Source: Staphylococcus sp. IVB6240 (lineage in GTDB: Bacteria > Bacillota > Bacilli > Staphylococcales > Staphylococcaceae). From it: DNA of 64,000 bases. The notes beneath the pieces are model-generated. The model was given only the letters and a program-made list of their open reading frames with translations, had not been told where the DNA came from and searched no databases. Below, piece after piece: positions 47,127 through 57,829 of this stretch. Within the stretch, counting starts at the first letter, position 1. Each line of letters begins with the position of its first letter. The stretch is taken from contig NZ_CP094718.1 of NCBI RefSeq assembly GCF_025558425.1, forward strand, positions 930,001 to 994,000. Direction: 5' to 3'. Made by a program: the position numbers and the translations under genes.

Positions 47127-48671
47127 GTGAATGAAGAACAAAGAAAAGCTGGGACACTAGATGTTCTTGCAAATCGTAAAGATAAAGAAGAAAAAGACTA
47201 CAGCAAGTATTTTGATCACGTTTATCAGCCACCAAGTTTAAAAGAAGCAAAAAAACGTGGTAAAGAAGAAATCGTCTATAACCGTGACTTCCAAATCGAT
47301 GAAAAATATCGTGATATGGGGAAAGGACGTACATTTTTAATTAAAACATATGGTTGTCAAATGAACGCCCATGATACAGAAGTCATGGCGGGTATTTTGT
47401 CAGCACTTGGCTATACGCCAACAGAAGATGTGAATATTGCGGATGTGATCTTATTGAATACATGTGCGATCCGTGAAAACGCAGAAAATAAAGTATTCAG
47501 TGAAATTGGGAATTTAAAACATATTAAGAAAGAACGCCCAGATTGCTTAATTGGTGTATGCGGCTGTATGTCACAAGAAGAATCAGTCGTCAATAAAATC
47601 TTAAAATCATACCAAAACGTAGATATGATTTTCGGTACCCATAATATTCACCGTCTACCTCAAATTTTGGAAGAAGCCTATCTTTCAAAAGCCATGGTCG
47701 TTGAAGTATGGTCAAAAGAAGGCGATGTAATTGAGAACTTACCGAAAGTACGAGAAGGTCGTATTAAGGCATGGGTAAATATTATGTATGGTTGCGATAA
47801 ATTCTGTACATACTGTATTGTGCCATTTACCCGCGGAAAAGAGCGTAGCCGTCGTCCTCAAGATATTATTGATGAAGTACGTGATCTTGCACGACAAGGA
47901 TATCAAGAGATTACATTACTCGGTCAAAACGTAAACTCATACGGTAAAGACTTAGAAGATATCGAATATGGTCTTGGCGATTTATTAGAAGATATTGCGA
48001 AAATTGATATTCCACGTGTCCGTTTTACAACAAGTCATCCATGGGACTTCACAGATCGCATGATTGAAGTAATCGCACAAGGTTGTAACATCGTGCCACA
48101 CATTCACTTACCCGTACAATCAGGGAATAACCAAGTGCTTAAAATCATGGGACGTAAATACACACGTGAAGCATATTTAGATTTAGTGCGTCGTATTAAA
48201 GCAGCTATTCCAAATGTAGCATTAACAACAGATATTATCGTTGGTTACCCAAATGAAACTGAAGAACAGTTTGAAGAAACGTTAACGTTGTATGAAGAAG
48301 TAGGCTTTGAGCATGCGTATACGTATCTTTACTCTCAACGTGACGGCACACCTGCTGCTAAAATGAAAGATAATGTGCCTACAGAAGTTAAAAAGGCACG
48401 TTTACAACGTTTGAATCAGTTAGTCGGTAAGTATTCAGCAGAAGCATTAAAAGCATATGAAGGTAAAACAGTGAAAGTTTTATGTGAAGGTGCAAGTAAA
48501 AAAGATGATGAAGTGTTAGCAGGATACACAGAACGTAACAAACTTGTGAACTTCCGCGCACCAAAATCAATGATTGGTAAAATTGTTGATGTGAAGATTG
48601 TGGAAGCAAAACAATATTCATTAAATGGTGAATTTATCGGTGTGAGTGACGCAACTTTGGTGAGTCAATAA
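47127..48671 (+). CDS. miaB: tRNA-2-methylthio-N6-dimethylallyladenosine synthase
   Basis: Radical-SAM methylthiotransferase acting at A37 of tRNAs after MiaA, which is also encoded in this window. The UPF0004 domain has the first cluster cysteines in YGCQMN, NTCAIRE and CGCM. The radical-SAM motif CDKFCTYC is near 226-233, and the C-terminal TRAM domain ends near 510. I choose GTG at 47127 (AAAGGG eight bases upstream), giving 514 residues as in relatives and an N terminus NEEQRKAG; a TTG at 47091 falls on the -10 box. It overlaps ricA by one base. Confidence 0.93.
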   Translation: MNEEQRKAGTLDVLANRKDKEEKDYSKYFDHVYQPPSLKEAKKRGKEEIVYNRDFQIDEKYRDMGKGRTFLIKTYGCQMNAHDTEVMAGILSALGYTPTEDVNIADVILLNTCAIRENAENKVFSEIGNLKHIKKERPDCLIGVCGCMSQEESVVNKILKSYQNVDMIFGTHNIHRLPQILEEAYLSKAMVVEVWSKEGDVIENLPKVREGRIKAWVNIMYGCDKFCTYCIVPFTRGKERSRRPQDIIDEVRDLARQGYQEITLLGQNVNSYGKDLEDIEYGLGDLLEDIAKIDIPRVRFTTSHPWDFTDRMIEVIAQGCNIVPHIHLPVQSGNNQVLKIMGRKYTREAYLDLVRRIKAAIPNVALTTDIIVGYPNETEEQFEETLTLYEEVGFEHAYTYLYSQRDGTPAAKMKDNVPTEVKKARLQRLNQLVGKYSAEALKAYEGKTVKVLCEGASKKDDEVLAGYTERNKLVNFRAPKSMIGKIVDVKIVEAKQYSLNGEFIGVSDATLVSQ

Positions 48672-49063
48672 TGACAAATAAAGAAGATGTGTTGCGCAAA
48701 GCACGTGAGCTGCAGCAATCCATTCAAAATTTGGAAACTGTCCAATACTATAAACAAGTTGAAGCACAAATTCATCAAAATGAGCATATTGCTGAACAAA
48801 TGAATATGTTGAAACAACAACAAAAACAATCTGTGAACTTGCAGAATTATGACAAGCCAGTGGCATATCAACGTTCTGAGGAAACCATTCAAGCTATTCA
48901 AACAGAAATTGATGATATGCCGATCGTTTCGGAGTTTCGTCAAGCACAGCGAGAGGCCAATGATGCGATTCAATTTATTATTGAGACATTAGAAGACGGA
49001 ATAGACATTACTCGGTTGGATACCCAACTTGAAACAGAGGCATCAGAAGATAAAAGTGAGTAA
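48671..49063 (+). CDS. ricA: RicA-like (YmcA/YlbF family) protein
   Basis: 130-residue, mainly helical protein of the Com_YlbF family. In B. subtilis, YmcA (RicA) forms a complex with YlbF and YaaT that carries Fe-S clusters and works with RNase Y in mRNA maturation. The start ATG overlaps the miaB stop (TAATG). The tail is acidic. RNase Y is encoded 8 kb upstream, so both partners of that pathway lie in this window. Confidence 0.82.
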   Translation: MTNKEDVLRKARELQQSIQNLETVQYYKQVEAQIHQNEHIAEQMNMLKQQQKQSVNLQNYDKPVAYQRSEETIQAIQTEIDDMPIVSEFRQAQREANDAIQFIIETLEDGIDITRLDTQLETEASEDKSE

Positions 49064-49067
49064 ATGA

Positions 49068-49130
49068 TTAAAACAAATAATCTGGAGATCAAGGTTGAAC
49101 GTTAAGCATGTCAACAAATATTTGTTTTAA
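49068..49130 (+). promoter_or_regulatory. Nested inverted repeat before the ThiW gene
   Basis: TTAAAACAAATA (49068-49079) and TATTTGTTTTAA (49119-49130) are a perfect 12-bp inverted repeat. They enclose 39 bases that include a second stem, GTTGA (49094-49098) / TCAAC (49111-49115). The thiW-like gene starts 44 bases later. The element does not show the conserved strands of a TPP riboswitch (no CTGAGA, no ACCTGATCTGG). It may be the ricA terminator, a leader regulator or an operator. Confidence 0.5.
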
Positions 49131-49174
49131 CAATGAAATCAAGCTCTTAAAAGTTCATGAAAAGGAGATAGATA

Positions 49175-49687
49175 ATGAATAATAAAAAACTAACGTTAAC
49201 GGCGTTATTGATTGCGCTGAATGTTGTATTAAGTACAGTCATTGTCATACCAGTTGGTCCGATTAAAGCAGCGCCAGTACAACACTTTATTAATGTTTTA
49301 AGTGCTGTGTTATTAGGTCCGTGGTATGGACTTGCGCAAGCATTTATCTCATCATGTATTCGAGTTATCTTTGGTACGGGTACAGCATTTGCCTTTCCAG
49401 GAAGTATGATTGGTGTGCTTTTAGCGAGTCTCTTTTACTATGTGAACCGTCATCTCTTTGTCGCTGCCATTGGTGAAGTGATTGGGACAGGAATTATTGG
49501 GAGTCTTATGTGTATCCCACTTGCTTGGATTTTACACATGGATGGCTTTTTAATTAAACCATTGATGGCCGCATTTATCCTATCAAGTATGATTGGGGCA
49601 GCGATTAGCTATGCTTTACTGATCATATTGAAGAAGCGCGGATTGCTTAAAAAGATAGAAAATTATACAAAACACAAGTTAAAATGA
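49175..49687 (+). CDS. thiW: ECF transporter S component, ThiW family
   Basis: 170-residue integral membrane protein with five or six hydrophobic helices. IPVGPIKAAPVQHFINVLSA, then LLGPWYG, GTGTAFAFPGS and GEVIGTGIIGS match ThiW-type substrate-binding components, thought to import the thiazole moiety of thiamine with a shared ECF energising module. AAAGGAG precedes ATG. No thiamine genes and no TPP riboswitch are adjacent, so the substrate is inferred only from the family. A terminator follows. Confidence 0.78.
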   Translation: MNNKKLTLTALLIALNVVLSTVIVIPVGPIKAAPVQHFINVLSAVLLGPWYGLAQAFISSCIRVIFGTGTAFAFPGSMIGVLLASLFYYVNRHLFVAAIGEVIGTGIIGSLMCIPLAWILHMDGFLIKPLMAAFILSSMIGAAISYALLIILKKRGLLKKIENYTKHKLK

Positions 49688-49693
49688 CGAATA

Positions 49694-49735
49694 GGCTAGG
49701 CGAATCGAATGTTGCGTATCGTCTAGCCTTTATAC
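49694..49735 (+). terminator. Intrinsic terminator after thiW
   Basis: GGCTAGGCGA (49694-49703) pairs with TCGTCTAGCC (49719-49728) with one G-U, then TTTATA, a short U tract. Confidence 0.7.
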
Positions 49736-49800
49736 ATATGGATATAAGCGTAAATGATATACATAATGAAAAAAAGAGATTTAAAGGATTGTGATATAAA

Positions 49801-52413
49801 ATGACAAATGTGACACCGATGATGAAACAGTATCTTTCAATTAAGTCACAACATCAAGATGCTTTACTGTTTTTTAGACTGGGTGATTTTTATGAATTAT
49901 TTTATGAAGATGCGATTACAGCAGCACGTGTATTAGAAATTACATTAACGAAACGTGACGCGAAAAAAGCAAACCCGATACCAATGGCAGGTGTACCATT
50001 TCACTCAGCTGATGGGTATATTGAAACACTGATTCAAAATGGATATAAAGTAGCCATCTGTGAACAGATGGAAGATCCGAGACAAGTCAAAGGGATGGTA
50101 AAGCGTGAAGTTGTGCGTATCGTAACACCAGGTACTGTGATGGAACAAGGTGGTGTGGATGAAACACAAAATAACTATATTTTAAGTTTTGTTCACGATG
50201 GCGACTATGCGCTCAGTTACTGTGATATTTCAACAGGTGAATTAAAAGTCACACATTTTGAAGATGAAAGTACATTAATTAATGAAGTAACGACGATTAA
50301 ACCTAATGAAATTGTTGTGACACAACCACTGCCAGACCATCTAAAGCGTCAATTCAGTATGATTACAGAAACCATGACAGTCCGTGACACTATTTCGGAA
50401 ACAAACTATCAAGTCAATCAACTAGATCATCCAAAAATGCATCAAGCTGTCCAAATATTGTTAGATTATGTATACGATACGCAAAAACGCGACATGTCAC
50501 ATATTGAACCTGCAACAGTTTATCGTGCATTAGACTATATGAAAATGGATTTCTACGCAAAACGTAACCTTGAGTTGACAGAGAGTATTCGTCTCAAGTC
50601 AAAAAAGGGAACATTGTTGTGGTTGATGGATAAAACAAAAACACCGATGGGGGCAAGACGTCTGAAACAGTGGATTGATCGGCCTTTAATCCAACAAGCA
50701 GAAATTGAAAAACGTCATGAAGCAGTGACCCAATTTTTAAATTATTTCATTGAACGTTCAACGCTTAGAGATTATCTCACAGAAGTTTATGACATTGAAC
50801 GCCTTGTGGGACGTGTAAGCTTTGGGAATGTTAATGCGAAAGACCTTGTGCAGTTAAAACATTCTATTGCACAAATTCCTGCAATTAAAGCATTATTACA
50901 GACAATCGATCATGAAGCGATTGCACACTTTAATGCATTAGAACCATTAGAAGATTTATTGGCTGTTCTAGAAAAAAGTTTGGTTAATGAACCACCACTC
51001 TCTGTGAAAGAAGGGGGTCTATTCAAATCTGGATTCAATGAAGAACTAGATGGTTATTTAGATGCATCACGTAATGGGAAGCAATGGCTGGCAGAACTTC
51101 AAGCGAAAGAACGTGAACGCACAGGTATCAAATCTCTAAAAATTAGTTTCAATAAAGTATTTGGTTATTATATTGAAATTACACGTGCAAATCTTACGCA
51201 ATTTGATCCAGAGGCATATGACTATGAACGTAAACAAACGCTTTCCAATGCAGAACGTTTTATTACAGATGAACTAAAAGAGAAAGAAAGTATGATTCTC
51301 GGTGCGCAAGACAAAGCAATTGAATTAGAGTACCGTTTGTTCACTGAATTGCGACAATATGTCAAACAATTTACAGAGCGTTTGCAACAACAAGCGAAGA
51401 TTATTTCAGAATTGGACTGTTTACAAAGCTTTGCAGAAATTGCACAACAATATAACTATGTACGTCCAACGTTTAGTGCTGATCGCACATTATCACTTGT
51501 TGATTCTCGTCACCCAGTGGTAGAACGTGTAATGGATTACAATGACTATGTACCGAATGACTGCCATTTAGATGATGAGACATATATTTATCTGATCACT
51601 GGACCGAACATGTCAGGTAAGTCCACGTATATGAGACAAGTTGCTATCATCAGTATCATGGCACAAATGGGGGCCTTTGTTCCATGTAAGTCAGCACAAC
51701 TCCCTATTTTCGACCAAATTTTCACACGTATTGGAGCAGCGGATGACCTTGTTTCTGGTAAGAGTACCTTTATGGTTGAGATGTTGGAAGCACAAAAAGC
51801 ACTGCGTTATGCAACAAAAGATAGCTTGATTATTTTTGATGAAATTGGACGTGGAACATCAACATATGATGGTTTATCATTGGCACAAGCGATGATTGAA
51901 TATGTGGCTAAAACCTCTCAAGCTAAAACATTGTTCTCTACACATTATCATGAATTGACAGAGTTAGATCAGTCATTACCATGCTTGAAAAATGTTCATG
52001 TAGCTGCAAATGAATATAAAGGTGAACTGATCTTCTTACACAAAGTGAAGGAAGGTGCCGTTGCGAATAGTTATGGTATTCAAGTGGCACAATTAGCAGA
52101 CTTGCCAGAACCTGTCATTGAACGTGCAAAAGTCATTTTAGAAGCTTTTGAATCTCATGAAAAACCGGCGACAGTGGCTGATACAAGCGTAGATAACGAG
52201 GAAATCACAACTGAAATAGATGAAAGACAAACTGTTAATTCTGAACAAAGTTCTAAAGTGAATGAAACAAAGTTTGAACAACCAACATTTGATTTATTTG
52301 ATCCGAATGAACCGAGTGAAATTGAGCAAGAAATTAAGAAATTAAACATTTCACAAATGACACCATTAGATGCATTAGTAAAACTGAGTGAATTGCAAAA
52401 TCGATTAAATTAG
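49801..52413 (+). CDS. mutS: DNA mismatch repair protein MutS
   Basis: Mismatch-recognition ATPase. The N-terminal clamp motif [15 protein letters not shown] (about residues 24-38) carries the mismatch-stacking Phe and Glu. The connector, lever and clamp domains follow, and the ABC-type ATPase has Walker [10 protein letters not shown] near 601-609 and [12 protein letters not shown] near 679-690. The C-terminal linker (about 800-850) is Glu/Thr-rich. It has 870 residues, full length. It is followed 11 bases later by mutL, so both are cotranscribed. Confidence 0.96.
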   Translation: MTNVTPMMKQYLSIKSQHQDALLFFRLGDFYELFYEDAITAARVLEITLTKRDAKKANPIPMAGVPFHSADGYIETLIQNGYKVAICEQMEDPRQVKGMVKREVVRIVTPGTVMEQGGVDETQNNYILSFVHDGDYALSYCDISTGELKVTHFEDESTLINEVTTIKPNEIVVTQPLPDHLKRQFSMITETMTVRDTISETNYQVNQLDHPKMHQAVQILLDYVYDTQKRDMSHIEPATVYRALDYMKMDFYAKRNLELTESIRLKSKKGTLLWLMDKTKTPMGARRLKQWIDRPLIQQAEIEKRHEAVTQFLNYFIERSTLRDYLTEVYDIERLVGRVSFGNVNAKDLVQLKHSIAQIPAIKALLQTIDHEAIAHFNALEPLEDLLAVLEKSLVNEPPLSVKEGGLFKSGFNEELDGYLDASRNGKQWLAELQAKERERTGIKSLKISFNKVFGYYIEITRANLTQFDPEAYDYERKQTLSNAERFITDELKEKESMILGAQDKAIELEYRLFTELRQYVKQFTERLQQQAKIISELDCLQSFAEIAQQYNYVRPTFSADRTLSLVDSRHPVVERVMDYNDYVPNDCHLDDETYIYLITGPNMSGKSTYMRQVAIISIMAQMGAFVPCKSAQLPIFDQIFTRIGAADDLVSGKSTFMVEMLEAQKALRYATKDSLIIFDEIGRGTSTYDGLSLAQAMIEYVAKTSQAKTLFSTHYHELTELDQSLPCLKNVHVAANEYKGELIFLHKVKEGAVANSYGIQVAQLADLPEPVIERAKVILEAFESHEKPATVADTSVDNEEITTEIDERQTVNSEQSSKVNETKFEQPTFDLFDPNEPSEIEQEIKKLNISQMTPLDALVKLSELQNRLN

Positions 52414-52424
52414 AAGGTGACAGT

Positions 52425-54407
52425 ATGGGAAAAATAAAAGCTTTACAGACGTCACTTGCCAATAAAATTGCAGCAGGTGAGGTCGTTGAACGTCCAAGTT
52501 CTGTTGTGAAGGAATTACTGGAAAATAGCATTGATGCAGGGGCCACGGAAATCAATGTAGAAGTACAAGAAGCGGGTGTATCATCAATACGTGTTGTCGA
52601 TAATGGCTCAGGTATTGGTGAGGGTGACTTACCACTTGTATTTCATCGACACGCAACAAGTAAGTTATACGATGATGACGACCTCTTCCATATCCGGACA
52701 TTAGGTTTTCGTGGTGAAGCTTTAGCAAGTATTTCATCCGTTGCCAAAGTAACACTAAAAACCTCAACAGATGGCGTTGATGGTTATGAGGTTTATGCTG
52801 AAGAGGGCGCCATTCTTTCACAAAAACCTGCCAAAGCACGTCAAGGAACTGATATTTTAGTAAGTGGCTTGTTTTACAATACACCAGCCAGACTGAAATA
52901 TATTAAGAGTTTATATACAGAACTTGGTAAGATTACAGATATTATGAATCGAATGGCCATGAGTCATCCAGATATACGCATGTCACTCATGAGTGATGGC
53001 AAAAAAATACTTCAGACAAATGGATCTGGACGCACAAATGAAGTGATGGCTGAAATCTATGGTATGAAGGTAGCCCGTGATTTACTCCATATTACAGGTG
53101 AAACAAGTGACTATGAAATTGAAGGATATATAGCGAAACCTGAACATTCTCGTAGTAATCGTCACTATATTTCATTATTTATAAATGGTCGTTATATTAA
53201 GAATTTCGTTTTAAATAAAGCAGTTGTGGAAGGTTATCATACACTGCTAACGATTGGCCGTTATCCAATTGTCTATCTCAATATCAAAATGGATCCGATC
53301 TTAGTAGATGTCAATGTTCATCCAACAAAACTTGAAGTCCGTTTATCAAAAGAAGATCAATTGTATGGATTAATTGTTGAAAAAATTCAAGAAGCGTTTA
53401 AAGATAAAATACTTATTCCTAAAAATGATTTGAATAAGCATCAACCTAAAAAAGTGCTAGAAAAGTTTGAACAACAAAAATTGGCATTTGAACAACGTCA
53501 GCAGACAGATACAGATTCATTAAAGTCCCAAAATACAGTAACGCATGAAGTCATTAATGAAGACGAGCCTCCATCAACTGTTGAGGAAGCACCAGAGACG
53601 TACGATGTCGAAAAACGAGAAGTGCTAGCAAATATGAATGCGACATCAGAACCCATTTCAACCGTATCTGATCAACCTGAATACAACTGGTTGCCAGATG
53701 ATGAAGAGGTTGTATCATCATCAGAACCTAAGCCAACATCACAATCAGATGTGGTCGCAACAGAAAAAGTTGTTGAGACGAAGACAACGCAATATGAAAC
53801 ACAGACATCTGAAACATCAGCACCACGCGTGCCGTACATGGAAGTTGTGGGACAAGTGCATGGGACATATATTGTAGCGCAAAATGATACAGGGATGTAT
53901 TTGATTGATCAGCACGCAGCGCAAGAACGGATCAAATATGAATACTTCCGTGACAAAATTGGTGAAGTAACGAATGAAAATCAAAACTTATTGATTCCTC
54001 TAACATTTAACTTTTCTAAAGATGAACAACTGACGATTGAACAATTTCGTGATGAACTAGAGAAAGTAGGTATTTTCCTAGAGCCATTTGGGGGTCATGA
54101 CTATATTGTGAATAGTTATCCGATATGGTTTCCACCAGAAGAAGTTGAAGAAATTATTAAAGATTTGATTGAATATGTACTGGCTCATAAAACGATGAAT
54201 ATTGCGAAGTTCCGAGAAGAGGCAGCTATTATGATGAGCTGTAAAAAATCGATTAAAGCCAATCATTATTTAACAAAAGAAGATATGACGTCATTGATTA
54301 ATCAATTGAGAGAGATGGAAGATCCGTTTACGTGTCCGCATGGACGTCCAATCATCATTAACTTTACCAACTATGAATTAGAACGCTTGTTTAAACGTGT
54401 TCAATAG
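52425..54407 (+). CDS. mutL: DNA mismatch repair protein MutL
   Basis: GHKL ATPase that links MutS to strand incision. The N-terminal ATPase motifs are [17 protein letters not shown] and HATSK followed by FRGEALASI, all within the first 105 residues. A linker of about 130 residues (340-470) is low-complexity. The C-terminal dimerisation/endonuclease domain has [12 protein letters not shown] and ends with CPHGRPIII, the metal-site motifs of MutL from bacteria lacking MutH. It has 660 residues. AGAAGGTG lies 7-14 bases upstream of ATG. Confidence 0.95.
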   Translation: MGKIKALQTSLANKIAAGEVVERPSSVVKELLENSIDAGATEINVEVQEAGVSSIRVVDNGSGIGEGDLPLVFHRHATSKLYDDDDLFHIRTLGFRGEALASISSVAKVTLKTSTDGVDGYEVYAEEGAILSQKPAKARQGTDILVSGLFYNTPARLKYIKSLYTELGKITDIMNRMAMSHPDIRMSLMSDGKKILQTNGSGRTNEVMAEIYGMKVARDLLHITGETSDYEIEGYIAKPEHSRSNRHYISLFINGRYIKNFVLNKAVVEGYHTLLTIGRYPIVYLNIKMDPILVDVNVHPTKLEVRLSKEDQLYGLIVEKIQEAFKDKILIPKNDLNKHQPKKVLEKFEQQKLAFEQRQQTDTDSLKSQNTVTHEVINEDEPPSTVEEAPETYDVEKREVLANMNATSEPISTVSDQPEYNWLPDDEEVVSSSEPKPTSQSDVVATEKVVETKTTQYETQTSETSAPRVPYMEVVGQVHGTYIVAQNDTGMYLIDQHAAQERIKYEYFRDKIGEVTNENQNLLIPLTFNFSKDEQLTIEQFRDELEKVGIFLEPFGGHDYIVNSYPIWFPPEEVEEIIKDLIEYVLAHKTMNIAKFREEAAIMMSCKKSIKANHYLTKEDMTSLINQLREMEDPFTCPHGRPIIINFTNYELERLFKRVQ

Positions 54408-54430
54408 ATAGATTTGAAAGGAAATTACGA

Positions 54431-54964
54431 GTGAAACCTTATATTTTACCAGCCATCCGATCTATGAAAGATCTAGAAAAACTAGCAAAAACAGATTATG
54501 AAACGTGTGTCTTATTAGATACACATATTGGTCATCTACAAGGTGTGATGCAATTTATGCAACAGCATCAGCTCAAACCTTATATGCATATTGATTTGAT
54601 TAAAGGGATGAGTCACGATGAATTTGCATGTGAATATATAATTCAGACTTATAAACCTAAAGGCATTGTTTCAACAAAAATGAAAGTCATTAAAAAAGCA
54701 AAAGCACTCGGTGTCGCAACGATTTTTCGTGTATTTATTATTGATAGCCATGCGCTAGAGCGTAGCATCGACCTGATCCAGCGCCTTGAACCCGACTATG
54801 TAGAAGTGTTACCGGGAATTGCTGATAAAGTGATACAACAAATTCAAAAAGAGACAGGTGCTCGTGTTATTGCAGGTGGTTTGATTAGCACAGAAGAGGA
54901 AGTGCAACGTGCAATTAATCATGGTGCATCACAAGTCACGACAAGTAATCGAGATCTTTGGTAG
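54431..54964 (+). CDS. glpP: Glycerol uptake operon antiterminator GlpP
   Basis: 177-residue TIM-barrel-like regulator. In B. subtilis, GlpP with glycerol 3-phosphate binds the leader mRNA of glpF and glpD and prevents termination. VLLDTHIGHLQG, KGIVSTKMKVIKKAK and the phosphate-binding-type VIAGGLISTEEEV near the C terminus match the family. The start is GTG at 54431 with GAAAGGA upstream. The two predicted target leaders are both in this window, before glpF and glpD. Confidence 0.9.
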   Translation: MKPYILPAIRSMKDLEKLAKTDYETCVLLDTHIGHLQGVMQFMQQHQLKPYMHIDLIKGMSHDEFACEYIIQTYKPKGIVSTKMKVIKKAKALGVATIFRVFIIDSHALERSIDLIQRLEPDYVEVLPGIADKVIQQIQKETGARVIAGGLISTEEEVQRAINHGASQVTTSNRDLW

Positions 54965-55017
54965 AATTTTTATATTTATTCATAATGAAATATAATCAAT
55001 TTGTGCTCTAAGAATAC

Positions 55018-55142
55018 GAGAGACACTTTTGTCTCAACGTCATTATATCAGTGTTCGAGAATCAGAATTCTCAGCAGAATGTCGTAATTCGACAAAATCA
55101 AAAAGCGATTTTTGCTCGTTGCTTTGATTCTGCTCGAATTCT
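55018..55142. repeat. Cluster of inverted repeats between glpP and glpF
   Basis: Several nested palindromes: GAGACA/TGTCTC (55020-55025, 55030-55035), GAGAAT/ATTCTC (55057-55072), TGTCG/CGACA (55080-55094), AATCAAA/TTTGATT (55096-55102, 55123-55129), and the long pair AGCAGAAT (55073-55080) / ATTCTGCT (55127-55134), whose flanks AGAATTC continue the match. The block can fold as one branched structure on either strand. No U tract follows, so its role as the glpP terminator is doubtful; it may be a dispersed intergenic repeat. Confidence 0.55.
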
Positions 55143-55193
55143 AAACGCTTCTCTTATAACCTCAGCAATTTTTCACAAATTAATATTTTTGAT

Positions 55194-55222
55194 TAGACAG
55201 CGTTTTCATATGATTGTATGAT
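55194..55222 (+). promoter_or_regulatory. glpF promoter with overlapping cre site
   Basis: -35 TAGACA (55194-55199), 17-base spacer, -10 TATGAT (55217-55222). The complement of 55195-55209 reads ATGAAAACGCTGTCT, which satisfies the catabolite-response consensus WTGnAAnCGnWnnCW at every fixed position. It covers the -35 box and spacer, so CcpA would repress glpFK when better sugars are available. Confidence 0.75.
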
Positions 55223-55242
55223 AAATAACAAGTTAATATAAG

Positions 55243-55317
55243 AAAAGAGACTGAGAGATTTCTGCGTTCGTATTATGTCTATTTGGGATAGTGCGTGTTG
55301 TAGTTGTCTCTTTTTTT
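55243..55317 (+). terminator. Leader terminator of glpF (GlpP target candidate)
   Basis: AAAAGAGAC (55243-55251) pairs with GTCTCTTTT (55306-55314) and seven T follow. It lies inside the roughly 105-nt leader between the promoter and the glpF start. GAGAGATTT (55253-55261) lies just inside the stem and recurs in the glpD leader. GlpP would be expected to prevent termination here in the presence of glycerol 3-phosphate. Confidence 0.7.
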
Positions 55318-55334
55318 CTAAGGAGGAAAAGAGA

Positions 55335-56150
55335 ATGAATATTTATTTAGCAGAATTTTTTGGGACAGCCCTCTTACTTCTCATGGGTGGTGGTGTTGTT
55401 GCCAATGTTGTATTAAGAAAGTCGAAAGGTGAGGCAGCAGACTGGATTGTTATCGCAGTCGGTTGGGGACTTGCCGTAACACTCGGTGTCTACGCAGTGG
55501 GACAATTCTCAGGCGCACACTTGAACCCAGCAGTAACCATTGCTTTTGCGATGACAGGTGATTTCCCATGGCATCAAGTACCTGGTTACCTTATTGCACA
55601 GTTATTAGGTGGTATTGTTGGTGCGGCATTAACATGGTTAACATATTTACCACATTGGCGTGCTACAGATGATCAAGGTGCTAAGTTAGGTGTCTTCTCA
55701 ACGGCGCCTGGTATCCGTAACTATATGGCTAACTTCTTAGCAGAGATTATTGGAACAGCCGTGCTTGTTGCAGGATTATTATTCATTGGTGCAAACAAAT
55801 TTACAGACGGTTTAAATCCACTTATCGTTGGTGCATTAATCGTCGCGATTGGTGTCAGCCTTGGTGGTCCAACTGGGTATGCCATTAACCCAGCACGTGA
55901 CTTAGGTCCACGTATTGCACATGCTATTTTACCTATTCATAATAAAGGTAACAGTGACTGGTCATATGCGATTGTTCCAATTTTAGGACCAATTGCAGGT
56001 GGTATGCTAGGGGCAGCTATTTACTTACTTGTATTTGAAAATGTATTTAATGTATGGTCCATCGTATCAATTGTATTAGTGGCTTGTACATTGGTACTTG
56101 GACAAATTATGAACAAAAAATCTTCACGCGATGATATTGGAGAAATTTAA
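55335..56150 (+). CDS. glpF: Glycerol uptake facilitator (aquaglyceroporin)
   Basis: MIP-family channel. The two pore half-helix motifs are HLNPAV (NPA at residues 64-66) and AINPARDLG (NPA at 185-187); six membrane helices surround them. It has 271 residues. I start at ATG 55335, eight bases after AAGGAGGA; the frame extends 20 codons upstream through the leader terminator and is not coding there. glpK follows after 50 bases, forming the uptake-and-phosphorylation pair. Confidence 0.95.
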   Translation: MNIYLAEFFGTALLLLMGGGVVANVVLRKSKGEAADWIVIAVGWGLAVTLGVYAVGQFSGAHLNPAVTIAFAMTGDFPWHQVPGYLIAQLLGGIVGAALTWLTYLPHWRATDDQGAKLGVFSTAPGIRNYMANFLAEIIGTAVLVAGLLFIGANKFTDGLNPLIVGALIVAIGVSLGGPTGYAINPARDLGPRIAHAILPIHNKGNSDWSYAIVPILGPIAGGMLGAAIYLLVFENVFNVWSIVSIVLVACTLVLGQIMNKKSSRDDIGEI

Positions 56151-56167
56151 TATTACAATAAAAATAG

Positions 56168-57718
<1,551 letters not shown>

Positions 57719-57749
57719 AGCGTTAAGTTAATAGAAGCACTCGAGATTT

Positions 57750-57805
57750 GGAGAGATTTTTCGTACAACTTTAAATAAGTCTGTAGGAGAAGTCTCTCCT
57801 TTTTT
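57750..57805 (+). terminator. Leader terminator of glpD (GlpP target candidate)
   Basis: GGAGAGATTT (57750-57759) pairs with AAGTCTCTCC (57790-57799) with one G-U, followed by TTTTTT. It sits between the promoter and the glpD start. The left arm includes GAGAGATTT, exactly the 9-mer found in the glpF leader. This is the second predicted site of GlpP antitermination. Confidence 0.75.
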
Positions 57806-57829
57806 AGTACAATTAGGAGGTAGTTTAAG

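Noticed and set aside
49068..49175. TPP riboswitch before the ThiW gene
   Set aside because: The conserved TPP-riboswitch strands are not present; only an unrelated inverted repeat is seen.
53638..53877. His/Gln-rich 79-codon frame inside mutL
   Set aside because: It is an alternative reading of the low-complexity linker of MutL, without a start signal.
55275..55334. 20-codon extension of glpF rich in Cys
   Set aside because: It is translation through the leader terminator; a strong ribosome binding site precedes the ATG at 55335.
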